Positions 35,641-47,304 of a stretch of DNA of 64,000 bases are shown piece after piece; the stretch's first letter is position 1, and the number at the start of each line of letters is the position of its first letter. Made by a program: the position numbers and the translations under genes. The DNA is taken from positions 11,035,351 through 11,099,350 of the forward strand of contig NC_079877.1 of NCBI RefSeq assembly GCF_029227915.1, read 5' to 3'. This stretch comes from Hydractinia symbiolongicarpus (lineage: Eukaryota > Cnidaria > Hydrozoa > Anthoathecata > Hydractiniidae). The notes under the pieces are model-generated. The model ran no database searches. It saw nothing but the letters and a program-made list of their open reading frames with translations, and had not been told where the DNA came from.

Positions 35641-37040
35641 AAGAGAAATGGCGACCGCAGCCGGCCGGTCGGGCCGGCTAATAAAAAATTGGACGTTTAG
35701 GCATACGGGGAAAAATGGGACCCTGCATCCAGGAACCACAGGAGGATGGGACCTGGGGGACGCAGGGAAAATTGTAAATATAAAAATGTAAATATTGCAA
35801 ATGATAAAAGGAAAGTGAGAGAATGTTACAAAATTTGCTTTGGTGCAATGCTTGGTTTATTTCTCCATAATAAGATGGTTATGGACACATAATGCCAAGA
35901 AATTTGACTGCAGGGAAAAAAGCAAAAAAACACACTAAAGAACAAACGATAAACGAAAGTCGTGTAAAGATTTAATAGCTAGATTGAGAAATGGGTGAAA
36001 AAGACGGGATTATTATAGCTATACAAATATAAATGCATCAGCAGGATTTATTCTTATACTCCTCCGGCCTACGAAACAAGAAACTATTTTTCGATACTGA
36101 TAGCGCGTTATTCTTTCTAATGGGGACATTATTCTCCGTACGAAATATAAACGGCAGAAAACTTATTTGCGATCAACTTCGTCCCCAGGACTATTTGCTT
36201 CTCAACGGCGCTGCGCTTTCTGATAGTTCTAGCGAAATTCGACGCCACGGTAAAAGGTGCTGGGGTCGAGCTTGATATCCATTTGTATTTCGACTTTAAG
36301 CTCCCTATCTACCACAAAAAAAAGTTTAGTGAAAGAAACTTCGTGGAAAGAAGAAGCCTACTCCACTGCACTTTTTACGTGAAGGAAATTTTGAAGTTTA
36401 TTAAACCTCTCTTTGCAATTGTCGCAAATAAGGGGCGCTCTCAAGCATCCTCGCTTCCACGGGTTTTTCGCTTTCCGAAGATTCTTCTTAAAATTTATTT
36501 TGTGGCTGCCACAAAAAAGTTTTTTGTTCGCTTCTCCTTTAACCTCGATCCCAGGGCATGCTGCGTTTTTTGTCCACGGATTTTATGGAAACACACTGAA
36601 GTCGAGTTTGTTTAAACTAAATTGCGTGGGATTTCAAGTCAGCTAAACCAAACAAGATATTCTTGGCTGCAATAGTCAAGAATATCTGCGGTGAAGAACA
36701 GTAACAAATGGCTGATTAGAAACATCTTTGATTCTCATGTTTAAAAAGCCTGTCATATGGAAGCCAGATCTACTACTGCATAATTCTTAGAATAGAAGAC
36801 ATTTTCTGAATGACAATTAGTGGTATGTGTTTTTATCAAAGTACCCAAATAGGTCCTGAATATGTGTCTGAACCATTACAATCTCGATCCTAGGGTCTGT
36901 AAGGAGGATGATTGCGTTTTATCTTCATATCAAAAAAAGCTACAGGCACTGGGTTTGACAATCGGACGGCGAGAAAAAATCATCTCTTCACGCCGTCTCG
37001 GATATCTAGGAAGCGAAAAATTGGCCTGGGAACGAGGTTG
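35641..37040. repeat. Repeat-rich intergenic stretch
   Basis: Includes a perfect GC-rich hairpin at 35659-35679 (AGCCGGCC/GGCCGGCT). A CGTCCCCAGGACTATTTGCT segment (36180 on) is related to 57072-57128, and GCCTGGGAACGAGGTTG (about 37023) is related to 37850 and 39200. Open frames here (36033-36275, 36283-36615) are repeat-derived or chance. Confidence 0.5.
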
Positions 37041-40000
37041 AGTGCGGTTGTTACTGTGTTCGATTCCATTTGACTTTATTTCTTTTGTGTCCTGCGATGT
37101 GGGTGCGTGATTTTAATATGTAGTCATTTTTTATAATTGGCAGGCTTTTATTACTAATATGTATATTTATGGTACGTTTAATTCTATTTATGACGATATC
37201 CATTTTCCACTTTAGGAGTTTATTGCAAGAGTAATTTCATAAATAAAAATAGAATGGGCTATTCTCATCCCCAGAGTTTGTTGCTTATGTCAAAGCCACT
37301 AGCGCTTACTTGACAGCTAAACAAGATGTCAAAAAGGCGAAATCCCCTAGGGAGAAGGTTGAAAATAAGCCACAGCTTATGTTTGAGAAAATACGGTAGA
37401 TTTTCGCCTTGGGAGAATTCTTATGGATTTTCCACGTGGTTACAAAAGTTATTGTGTTTACTTGCTACTCATTTCAGTTTTTGTATGTTAGTGATGAAAC
37501 TTGATCGACCCCGGAGACAATTGTTTTTGGTCAACCTTGGAAATGAAATAATACATTGTTTTGTTATCGAAGTATCTTTTTGTTTGTACTGTCTCTTTTT
37601 TATTAATTATTATTAATTCTCAGGATACGTTTATGAGCTCATTTTTCAACACGTCATTTGTGTGCATACATAAGTAGCAGTCATTGAACAGTTCCTGCTT
37701 ATAATGTATGATTTATCTAAATCAAAAATGCGGGATATTAGGCCGGGGTATAGATCCGATTTTGTCGGAAAATAAGGCCGGATATTAGGCCGGGGTATAG
37801 ATCCGATTTTGTCGGAAAATAAGAGCTAAACTTTTTTCCTTTATGCATTTTGGCAACCTTGTTCCCAGATCATTTTGCCTTGCTGATAAAGTTGCACTCT
37901 GTGTAATAACGGCTCCAGAGCCATTGGAGAGAAACACGACGTATGCACAAGCAAGCAGTCAAACACGACGTATTCACAAGCAAGCAGTCAGAACATGGAG
38001 GCTTTTTGTTACCTTCAACTTTAGCCGAAGGCTGATAAAATTGAAAGAAAGCTTTTCTGTTAAAACCTTTTGGCTTTTCAATGTAATGGAATTTGTAAAA
38101 CCAAAGAAGATGACCCTCTTTACTACTTTTTTGTATTTTTGGAAAAAATCTTTAATAGAACTTTTGTTTTTATTTGTTAATTGTATTCTTCCCTCTCCGT
38201 ATTCTAGTTCCCAGTATTTTTGAAATGATTGTTGAGGTTTTCTTAAAGAGCTCTGGGGACAAGAATGCTTTCTCCGCTGATAATAGAGAATTACATTTCT
38301 AGAATTACATTTCAAAGTTCATTTCTACCATTTTTTCTGGAGTGTCCGTTAATTGCTGTATGCTATTTGTAGATAGTCCGCTATTAATGATTGACCGTGG
38401 TTTTCAAGTGCAATCACGTATTGCCCGGCAATTAGTGGGTTTTTTAAAGTGGTTGTTAATCAGACATCCTCGTCCCCGGTTCTTTGATATAAAGACACTT
38501 TCGAGGTTTATCTCAAAGAGCCCTGGGGAAAAGAATGGCTAATAACTCTCTGACAGTGGTTTTCAAGTGCAATCACGCTTTGTCCAGCGATTAGGTGGTT
38601 TTGTCCAGCGATTAAGTGGAGTGCTTGTTAATTAGACATTCTCGTCCCCAGTCTCTGATATATATACACACTTTCGAGGTTTATCTCAAAGAGCTCTATA
38701 GGAACGTCAATATCAATTAGAGAGTCGAATGTACAACGAAACAATGCATTATACAACCACATGACGTCATCGCCTGAAATAGTTTACGAACTCTTGATAT
38801 GACCCCAACATTCCAAAAGTAAAATCTCATATGGAAATCCGTTGTTAGGAATATTAGTTATGTGTAACGTCATCACAACCAAACATTTTTCTATCGAAAT
38901 ACGCCCTGCCCTAAACCAATAACGATGCAATTTTATAATAGTTTTGTCCATTTCTTAGTTAAGTGATCTATATGCAATTAATGTGGGACAAAATTCCGTC
39001 ATGCGTTTTGTATCATATATTGCGTAATATCAATTAAAAGCTTATCCAATAGAAAATTAGCATAATCTTTATTTGCAACTTATGGCGGCTTTGAAAGAAG
39101 AAAAAAATGCCACCAACATGAGAGAACGGGTAAGCGTAAAATGAAAGATGGAAGTTTAACATGGAATTAAACAGATACCGTATGCAACCAACTAACTTTA
39201 TCAGCAAGGCAAAATGCCCTGGGAACGACATTGGGATGCAACATCTATTAAGAATTACAGAGATTATGTTGGGAATCAATATTTTGAAATAAAAAACGAT
39301 AAAAATCTTTTACAATGAAAGTAAGATTTCAGAATACATAAGCCCTTTTTTTTAGCATCAAACATACAACATGCTTTGCTTAAAAAATATTGTTTTATGT
39401 ATCAATATAAATATTCTTAACATTTAAGACAATATCATGCTGTTATATTCGTAGTATATTTTTATTACAGTTAAGATTGAAAAATCTGAGAATGCAAACT
39501 GTTGTAAAAATCACTCGTAAAGGTAATGCTGCTCAACCAAGTTTTGTGTGTAGTGGAGGGGGGATACGCGATTCGATTTGTGATCTTCCCTAAAGAAAAG
39601 CTTCGTTTTCGCCGTGACTCAATCTAGCTATAATTTTGGAAAAACTTAAAATTTTCTTTCTAATATACCGTCGAAAATTGCTTTCTGTTTTGGATAAATT
39701 ATAATTTAATTAAGAGGTATAATCACTTTTCAATTAGTCAACTAAAACACAACCGAAGTTTTCTTATCCACCAAAGTTTAGCTGGCAACTAAAAGAAGAT
39801 GACGTTAGCAAACAAACGTTAAGCACTTGAAAATACACAACATGACGAAGCGGAACCGTCCTTAAACACTTTCCGTGTCGTCATTGAAAGATACCACAAT
39901 TTCCTTTATTTATTGTTTTACTAAAGACTATATAAGACTTTTGAAATTTAATTTAATAAAGAAACTAACAGGATCGAAAGTTGTTAACCTTTAGATAGTT

Positions 40001-40126
40001 GAAGGTGAAGTCATTAAGTGACTGATTAAGTTAAAAGAGTGTGCTTTGAAAATTTAAACGTTAACTTAACCACAAACGACGCACGAGGGGCTATTAATCC
40101 ACGCCAAAAATAAATGCGCATTTCAC
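37041..40126. repeat. Repeat-rich region upstream of the GAREM-like gene
   Basis: Contains a direct duplication of about 46 bp at 37733-37825 (GGATATTAGGCCGGGGTATA). A 29 bp duplication lies at about 37933-37987 (ACACGACGTATGCACAAGCA). Several CGTCCCC...AAGAGCTC elements occur (38236-38262, 38468-38533, 38638-38702). One inverted pair shares GCAAGGCAAAATG and CTGGGAACGA (37852-37905 and 39176-39230). The last few hundred bases presumably hold the promoter of the gene at 40127. Confidence 0.55.
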
Positions 40127-42493
40127 ATGGTTTTACTACGGAGTACGGACAATATGTCAACACGTTTGGACTACGAAAACGTCTTTGCTGGTGAAAGCCG
40201 ACTTGATCAGTTCGAGTCGTTATCTTTTCCACTGACTGTTCGAGCTGTTCTGCCGAGTGAAGTATTTATACCTAATGACTCTCGGCGTTACGTTTCACGA
40301 GAATTAACTTTACAGAAATGTCATCAGACCAAGAAACTACAATGTGCGCGTACAAATAAAGAAAATATCTATATACCCTTGACCTACCATTACTCTGTGT
40401 TATACACTCCAGTATTCCATGAACAAGTCTTTCATACAGTTTCTGATTTGGCAACTGGTAGGAAAAAGTATGACATTTCTTGGGTAGTAGCAACAAAATC
40501 ATTTACATATAAAGAAAGTGTATTTGACAATGGAAGTGTTTTCAAAATTGAGAAGCCGTCCTTTAGACAATCGTTTCGAATGAAAAGAAACAAACTTAAT
40601 TTATTACTATATCCAAGTATGAAAAGCTTGTCAATACCATTTGATTTAGTTGGGAAATTCATGAAGTGCGGATGTCCATACGATCCCGTAAAAAGATCAA
40701 TTTCAGATATTATTTCAACAGAAGAGTTTCCATTTTTACTTCAGTTAAATAAACATGGCAACGATGAAGTTATCAAAGGTGAAGTATCAGATGACTTGAT
40801 TTACGCATACGATACTAAAACTATGGACACTTTAATTGCGTGTTATGTTAATGAAAAAAATAAATGCGAAATTTTCGTTTTTCCCTCAAAATTACCTCAA
40901 AAATTGGAACTTCTTGATGATCAAGTCCATATTGACGTGCTGGATGATATAGAATTGCATTCAGTAAAAGGGCGCTACATTGATAATTACATTCAAATCG
41001 GTGAACAATTTCAAGTTCGTTGTCGTTATGAAAAATTAGGTATACGACAAAAAAAAAGAAATTTTAATCAGGGAAAACTTAGTATTGGTGAAAACATCAC
41101 AGGGTCTGGAGAGAGTGCTGACAATAACAACGGCCCAGGGGCCACAGGACGTTTAGGGACCCTGAAATTGAAGCCTAAAAAACAGAGCGACATCAAGTCC
41201 GAGTCACCTCGATCAAAACGCCATCATCAGCATAACTGGAAGAACAGGTTCAGTAAAAGTTTAAATGTCGACATTCTACGTCACAAGTTCAGTGGTCGTG
41301 TTGTGAAAAACAAACCTCTCCCTTCCATACCATTGTCGGAAAAAGGTCCTCTACCCGCAATTCCAACTCCAAAATCATCTACGTTACTGTCATTTAAAAG
41401 GTTCAACAGCCTAAAAGGGATGCATAATGTGAAGAAAATGCACAACAAAAAAAGGAATCGGAATTACGTTATTCCGATAAGTTCTAAAAGCAAAAACTTG
41501 GAGAGTGATACTGATGACGAATGCGATGCGATATTTGAGAAAGAGTTGTGTGAAACAATGAATCTGTCTGAGAAGAAGACGAATGATAAAGTAGCCGCCC
41601 CGGATGTTTGCAACGCCTATGAAAACCATGAACGATTATTTGTCCATGACATTACCATCAAATCTTTTCCCTTCGTGATACCCAGTATGGAAAATGTAAG
41701 TGATTTTACCAATGACGAACGTCCAAAAAGTACGGCAGATTATTTACAGCCGGAGGAACTAAACGCACAGCGAAGAGAAGGTACCATGAAAATAAATGAA
41801 AATGATCAGGAAACAAAGATTAAGTCTCAAGACAATGAAACAAAGCCAGTGGAAATTAGACCAAAACCCGAAATCAAAAAAAGAAAACCCAAGTTGCCTC
41901 CGAAACCAGAAAGCTTTCGCATAGTATCTCATATCAGAAAGAAAAACCTCCAGCGAAATGAAACAGTTTGTGCATTTTCAACCCGATCTACTGATTTTGT
42001 CAACAAACAAGCGGACGAAGTCAATCACCTCTCGATAGGTGGTGTACAAAAGTTGTTGAGTGACGTTAAACTTTTGCATCTCCAAGATGTCTTCCGATCG
42101 AATCAAATTGACGGCGCTCTTTTAGCTGCTCTAGACGAAAGCAGTTTAAAGGATCTTAATGCTACAAAATTTGAGGCGAGAATGCTTGCTGCTTATGTTC
42201 ATGGCTGGAGACCACTCACAGATGATCAGAAAACTATGGATGAAACATTGGATCTGAGAAAACCAGTTGAACAATATTCTGTTGGAGAACTGCCTTCTTT
42301 TATTGAAAAGTGTGGATTTCCTGACTTAGGAATCTTTTTGTTGAAGCACAATGTTGATGGGAAGCTCTTTTTGGACTTGATAAGTGATGAATTGCTTTGT
42401 TCATTGGAGTCTGAGCATCAAGTTGTTATAAAACGATACCAACTGATCAAGTTAAGAAAAATTGCACTTGAAGGCTACAAACCAAAACATTAG
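40127..42493 (+). CDS. GAREM: GAREM-like adaptor: CABIT domain, proline-rich linker, two SAM domains
   Basis: An uninterrupted 788-codon frame. Start is either 40127 or the better-placed ATG at 40154 (A at -3). Residues about 25-310 fit a CABIT domain, as in GAREM/THEMIS, including the FPFLLQLNK and EQFQVRCRYEKLG stretches. The middle is disordered, with proline motifs (PLPSIP, PLPAIPTPK near 395; KLPPKPE near 588) suited to SH3 domains. Two YEN motifs (Tyr 16 and Tyr 498) match the GRB2 SH2 consensus YxN. Residues about 634-695 form a SAM domain (LSIGGVQKLL to VHGWRP) that matches the C-terminal SAM of vertebrate GAREM, including the closing GWRP. A second SAM-like domain (about 714-784, YSVGELPSFIEKCGFPDLGI) follows where vertebrate GAREM ends. 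GAREM links receptor tyrosine kinases to GRB2/SHP2 and ERK in vertebrates; the same role here is inferred. Lack of introns is notable. Confidence 0.86.
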   Translation: MVLLRSTDNMSTRLDYENVFAGESRLDQFESLSFPLTVRAVLPSEVFIPNDSRRYVSRELTLQKCHQTKKLQCARTNKENIYIPLTYHYSVLYTPVFHEQVFHTVSDLATGRKKYDISWVVATKSFTYKESVFDNGSVFKIEKPSFRQSFRMKRNKLNLLLYPSMKSLSIPFDLVGKFMKCGCPYDPVKRSISDIISTEEFPFLLQLNKHGNDEVIKGEVSDDLIYAYDTKTMDTLIACYVNEKNKCEIFVFPSKLPQKLELLDDQVHIDVLDDIELHSVKGRYIDNYIQIGEQFQVRCRYEKLGIRQKKRNFNQGKLSIGENITGSGESADNNNGPGATGRLGTLKLKPKKQSDIKSESPRSKRHHQHNWKNRFSKSLNVDILRHKFSGRVVKNKPLPSIPLSEKGPLPAIPTPKSSTLLSFKRFNSLKGMHNVKKMHNKKRNRNYVIPISSKSKNLESDTDDECDAIFEKELCETMNLSEKKTNDKVAAPDVCNAYENHERLFVHDITIKSFPFVIPSMENVSDFTNDERPKSTADYLQPEELNAQRREGTMKINENDQETKIKSQDNETKPVEIRPKPEIKKRKPKLPPKPESFRIVSHIRKKNLQRNETVCAFSTRSTDFVNKQADEVNHLSIGGVQKLLSDVKLLHLQDVFRSNQIDGALLAALDESSLKDLNATKFEARMLAAYVHGWRPLTDDQKTMDETLDLRKPVEQYSVGELPSFIEKCGFPDLGIFLLKHNVDGKLFLDLISDELLCSLESEHQVVIKRYQLIKLRKIALEGYKPKH

Positions 42494-45062
42494 GTGATAT
42501 ATATATTTTCCAGAAATTTAAAAATTAACATTCAAACTACTTGTAATATACTATATATTATGGCTGCAAAAAACTACTTCTCATCTTGCTTGTAAATCTT
42601 TTCAAACCTCTTAAATTATATTTAAATTTATAGCGTATTTTTCTGACATCAAGGATCAGGTCTTGAATAATTTTCTTTTTCGAGAAAAGAGTTTTCTCAT
42701 TTCATTTTACATTTCATTTTTCCTTTATTTTTTGTTTGTTTGTTTGTTTGTTTGTTTTATTTTGTTATTTCATTGTAAATATTTATTATTATAAACAATC
42801 GCGAAACAAAAATTAATAATGATGTTATTTTTTTTAGGAGCAGAGACTTTTGCGAATTGTAATTTTTGGACGAGTTTCGCAGAAAACACCTTTGCGAAAA
42901 TTAATCGCGAGGTTGTCCATATGCGTGTTCGACATGTTAGCTTCAAATCGCTACCGACTACCAGTAATATTTCTTATGATAATTTTAAGGAAAGTGACCA
43001 GGTCTTGCCTTTGTGATTAATATTTTTCACTAAACAAATTTTCTTTAACCACTATTTTCACCGACTTTTGTTTTTTTTTAATTTTTTGGCTTACGATAAA
43101 GGAAAGATCAAGTGATCTAACGACATCTCCTTAACTACGTCTGAGAGCCTAATTGCTGCTTAAAAAACAAATCATTTAAAAATAATTTGACCAATGAGTA
43201 AACGATATCTTTCTAAACCAGACAACATTGCCTCGCCCATACATCTTTAATTTACTTTCTTTTTAAAAATTTAGTTTCGCTAACAGGATGACATGAAATG
43301 AAACTCATTTCTACGCATTACATATCTTTTATATGGCAGCGTTACCACAGGTTGTTGACATGATAAATGATACCAGCCTAGTTAAGTAAGCTTTCTTTAA
43401 GGATATCAAATTCAGTTTCTCTCAAATAAAAGCCTAGACGCAAACAATTGTCAGAACAAATTCCTAAAATCCAGATTCACATTGTAGCAAACCCCGAATT
43501 ACAATCATCCAATCAGCACAAACTCGGCGTGGTCAAGTCTTACCCTCTTAAATAATTTTAGAATTAAATATATTTGTTTAGATAAGTGAGATTGTTGACC
43601 ATGTGGCAAAGAACAATGGAATTAACCAATTGAAAATCACGGTCAGTATTCTGACTCCAAAAAAATTGTTTGAGACCCAGCGCATTTTTCCCACTTTTAA
43701 CAATTCCGATTTCCTGATGGTAAGAAAAGTTATCTTGGGTCTCCTTGCTACTTGCGTACAGCCATTTTACATAACAAACTGATTTGTTTAAAGTGAACGA
43801 ACAACTCATGATTGGCCCTCCTTTACTGGGTTAACCAATTAGGCGACATGTAATTCGCCTCGTTGAATGGAAAAATTGATTCGACAACTCGAAAAAACTG
43901 ATACGACGATACGAGAAACGTATAAAACGTGTGTCGCATGTGACATGTGTGGATTCCGCCTTTTTCATTCGTAATGCGTTTTTCGGGTTTGTCTTTTCAT
44001 TTTCGCAAACGTTTATGCCTTTGGAAATTAGAAATCAGCAAAACGGGAAAGTTTTGTCACGTGAAGTTATTGGTATCTTCAAAGACGCAAAAGTTTTTTA
44101 ACCACGAAAACATTAAAAATCGGGGAAACTTAGCGATTTACTTCTTCTGTAACTTTCGAGGGTCGAGGAAAATAGGTCCAGATAATGAAAGTTCGAGTTC
44201 GGTTCAAGTTACCGGGAGCTAACTGTATAATTAATACTTATTTTTTTTATTTTTTGGTGCTACAAACATTTCTGGGATATCCCGATTTCTTAAAACATTA
44301 ATACATGTAGACTTTTGATTACTAGTAAGACAACAGAAGAAAAAGAAAGAAAGTCGTTGCTACTCTCGGAGGATTTCCCTTTGAAATAAAGTGAGTTTTG
44401 ATTTTCGCGAAAGTTTGTTGCGCAAAGTTTCGCAAAATATACAAGTCGCGAAATGTTTTTTATTTAATTCACCATTTTTCAACACATAAATTAATGTTAT
44501 TTTCTAATTCGCTGCGCTCAACCGAAAATAACCTTATTTATTTTCTTATTTTTGCGACAGGGAAGACTCAATAGTAGTTTGTGTAGTAGTTTGTCGTCTT
44601 AGTTAGGAACCGTGTGCTATCGGTAGTCATAACACAATATAATACATCTATATTTCCTACGAACTAAATTACAACCACTAATTTACAATTGAAATGTTTC
44701 CGAAATCGTGGCTAAGCCGGATGCGAAAAACCCCATTCTATGGGGAAACATATCCTTAGACCCCAGTGCTACAGCCACTAACCCTCCAAGGTTAAGGGTA
44801 TCATTAAAAAATTACACAGTTATTAACAACAACATTATAAACTATTCAAAATAAAACTGCTTATCTTATAGGTAATCAAACAGTTTTAACGTGTACGGTT
44901 GAAGAACCAATTGACATGTGAGCGCTTCCATGCCTTGTACGCCCTTTAAACACTTAAAAAACCACGTGACCGGCCCTGGCCATACATACGAAAATAAATT
45001 CAAGAAACTTATATATCATATTACCATTTTGTTTTAAGTTAGCCAATTTACACATTAGCTCA
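42494..45062. other. Intergenic region with short repeats
   Basis: A TTTG tetranucleotide run is at 42729-42755. Segments with TTTCGCAGAAAACACCTTTG (42870 on), TTTTCGCAAACG (44000) and TTTCGCGAAAG (44405) resemble small AT-rich elements common in such genomes. Open frames at 43564-43809 and 43947-44222 show no domain. Confidence 0.45.
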
Positions 45063-45135
45063 GGGGAACTAGCTCAGATGGTAGAGCGCTCGCTTAGCAT
45101 GCGAGAGGTACCGGGATCGATGCCCGGGTTCTCCA
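45063..45135 (+). tRNA. tRNA-Ala (AGC)
   Basis: Seventy-three bases without intron. The acceptor stem GGGGAAC pairs with GTTCTCC (one G-T), followed by discriminator A. The A box TAGCTCAGATGG, an anticodon arm CTCGC-TTAGCAT-GCGAG giving anticodon AGC, and the T-arm CCGGG-ATCGATG-CCCGG are typical of animal tRNA-Ala. Followed by a T-rich stretch suitable for pol III termination. Confidence 0.97.
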
Positions 45136-45455
45136 ATAAAGTTTTTCCTTTTTTCTGATCTGAATGCGAAATTGTTACAAAAAAGAGAATCAGAATTTAT
45201 AGCAATTTAAAATAAATTAATGTTTACTTTACTTAGAAAATGACTTCGATTTAAAAATTGAGTTTTATTGAAACTTTTGATTTTGATTTAAATTAAATTA
45301 ATTTCATTATCACTCATGGTCCAAGCCTGCCATCAGGACATCAATTCAGATATGGATTGTGTCAAAACTGTTATATAAATTAATAGTAGGAATAACATGG
45401 GAACATAAAAAGTAATCAAAGTAATCGTACTCAAAAATTACAACGCAGGTACAGC

Positions 45456-45527
45456 GGCCTGTTGGTCTAGTGGCATGATTCTCGCTTAGGGTGCGAGAGG
45501 TCCCGGGTTCAACTCCCGGACAGGCCC
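45456..45527 (+). tRNA. tRNA-Pro (AGG)
   Basis: Seventy-two bases without intron. The acceptor stem GGCCTGT pairs with ACAGGCC, discriminator C. The A box TGGTCTAGTGG, anticodon arm CTCGC-TTAGGGT-GCGAG giving anticodon AGG, and T-arm CCGGG-TTCAACT-CCCGG are typical of animal tRNA-Pro. A T run follows within 15 bases (pol III terminator). It is 320 bp from tRNA-Ala, same strand. Confidence 0.97.
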
Positions 45528-45805
45528 TTTTGATTCTTTTTTTTTATATTTTATTTTTCACTTTTTTTGAACGTGGATTTCCACATCGTCTAACTAGTAT
45601 AACCGGCAAATTAACTTTAGGAACTATATAGGATCGAATCATTTTGTGTTCATGATTTCGAAAACAAGGTTAAAGTCGCCTCCCTTTAGTTTCTCATTTG
45701 AAAATTTGTCTGATATGGAATGTCTTAAATAGATGCTCCTGAAATATACCTAAAAAACACCCTCATATATGTGATAGTTGACACCATAGAATGAGTCATG
45801 CATGC

Positions 45806-45883
45806 ATTCTCGTCCCCAGAGCTCTTTGAGATTAAAACTTCGAAAGTCGAGTTTATCTCAAAGAGCGCATGGGTCGAAAATGC
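45806..45883. repeat. Palindromic CGTCCCCAGAGCTC repeat
   Basis: CATTCTCGTCCCCAGAGCTC with TTTGAGAT on the left is mirrored by ATCTCAAAGAGCGCATGGGT with CGAAAATG on the right, with CTTCGAAAGTCGAG at the centre. It is the cleanest example of the family also seen at 23.0-23.3, 38.2-38.7 and, in variant form, 36.2 and 57.1 kb. Confidence 0.8.
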
Positions 45884-46117
45884 CGTAAATGCTGAGCTAT
45901 TCAAAATCTGTAGTGAGATGACAAACAGATACTGCTCCAAACAAAAACTCACCATGAAAAGTGTTTACGGAAAATGAAATAAAAGCGATGAAAAAATAAA
46001 AATAAACAAAAAACAACAACAAATATCATTATTTTCAAAGCTGCAAGAAATCCGAAAACTGAGAAAGAAACAAAATAAATACTTATACATGCTTTTTTAA
46101 AGAATATACTCTATAAA

Positions 46118-46563
46118 GGCTGAAGTACACGGTAAGTTTAAACGGACCGTTTAAATGTAAGAAAAAAAAACTTACCGTGTAAACAGCAAAGATGTACAAC
46201 TTTTCTCGGTTTTATAAGTTTTTTTAAAAGTTGGACATGTTCAACTTTTGCTAAGTTTTTTCTATTGAAATTAACAGAATAATTAATGAGCTATTGTTAA
46301 ACTAAAGATTGGAGCATATATTTTCGGTTTCTAACCAATAGTCCACTTTTTTTCTTCTACGATTACCCCTTCTGCTGCTATACCAATAACCGCAATGAAA
46401 GATAAACGTGTTTTTTATTTGGTATTTATTGTAAAAAAAATTTTCTTAGAAAAACTTATACATTTTAACTTAACGTGTAGACAGGTGTAGTACCTGCAAC
46501 TGAACTTATAAGTTTTTTTCTTACAACTAAACGGTCCATTTAAACTTACCGTGTATTTTAGCC
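46118..46563. mobile_element. Inverted-repeat element with GGCTGAAGTACACGG ends
   Basis: About 52 bases at each end are inverted copies with roughly five mismatches (GGCTGAAGTACACGGTAAGT at left; GGCTAAAATACACGGTAAGT from the right end). The element is 446 bp, non-coding, and flanked on both sides by TAAA, a possible target duplication. Sub-terminal AACTTATAAGTTTTTTT blocks are also inverted. It is a MITE of unassigned superfamily. Confidence 0.85.
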
Positions 46564-47300
46564 TAAAGAATGTTGAAGACGAAATAAGCCAAAGTTTTAA
46601 GAATATTCTATACCCACCTTACCTTTCCATTGCCATGTAACATGTTACTGCGGACTTGACACGCTCTAACAGTAAGTAACATGGATAAAAATGAAACTTT
46701 AAGTAAACAGATCCGAGTTTATAATCTTCTAATCATATTTTCAACTGAAATGAGTAACATTTAAATTCCGAAACAAAAATTTACACACACATTCAAATTT
46801 TCAAATTTACGCATTAAAAACAACTGCCTCCTAGTAGCAAAAACATTTAATATTTAATAAATAAATGGCCACGTAAATTAACACTTTAAATTATAATAAA
46901 AGCTGTTTAGATAATCGTAAATGGTATTCCAAATTTCCTATTTTACGAAATACACGTTTCCCGAATTACATGTTTTTTAAAATTTTGGAATTTTGATGTT
47001 TTGACCTTAACATCATTTCTCAGCATCAGTAAATTGGTTAATGTATAAATTTTCAACTTAATCCGACATTGGAAAGTGCTGTGCTGTTTTGGTGGCATCA
47101 TTGTTACGGTCAAAGCCTTCTTAATTTTCGACTTGTACTATTAAGCCTCATCTTCGAGCAAAGGTTAATTAGTACAAAATTGAAAAAAAACTGTTGTAGC
47201 AGGTTGTTTGTTTGATGTATGAATATGAACATTTTACGATTTATCAATTTTTATGTGATGATTTCGAAGATTACATTCATTTCCTTTAAAAAAGTTCAGA
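46564..47300. other. No gene recognised
   Basis: AT-rich sequence between a MITE and the exon-like segments at 47.3 kb. No similarity noted. Confidence 0.4.
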
Positions 47301-47304
47301 AAAT

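Noticed and set aside
36033-36615. Two plus-strand ORFs of 80 and 110 codons
   Set aside because: They overlap GTCCCC-type repeat sequence, show no domain and have no splice or start support.
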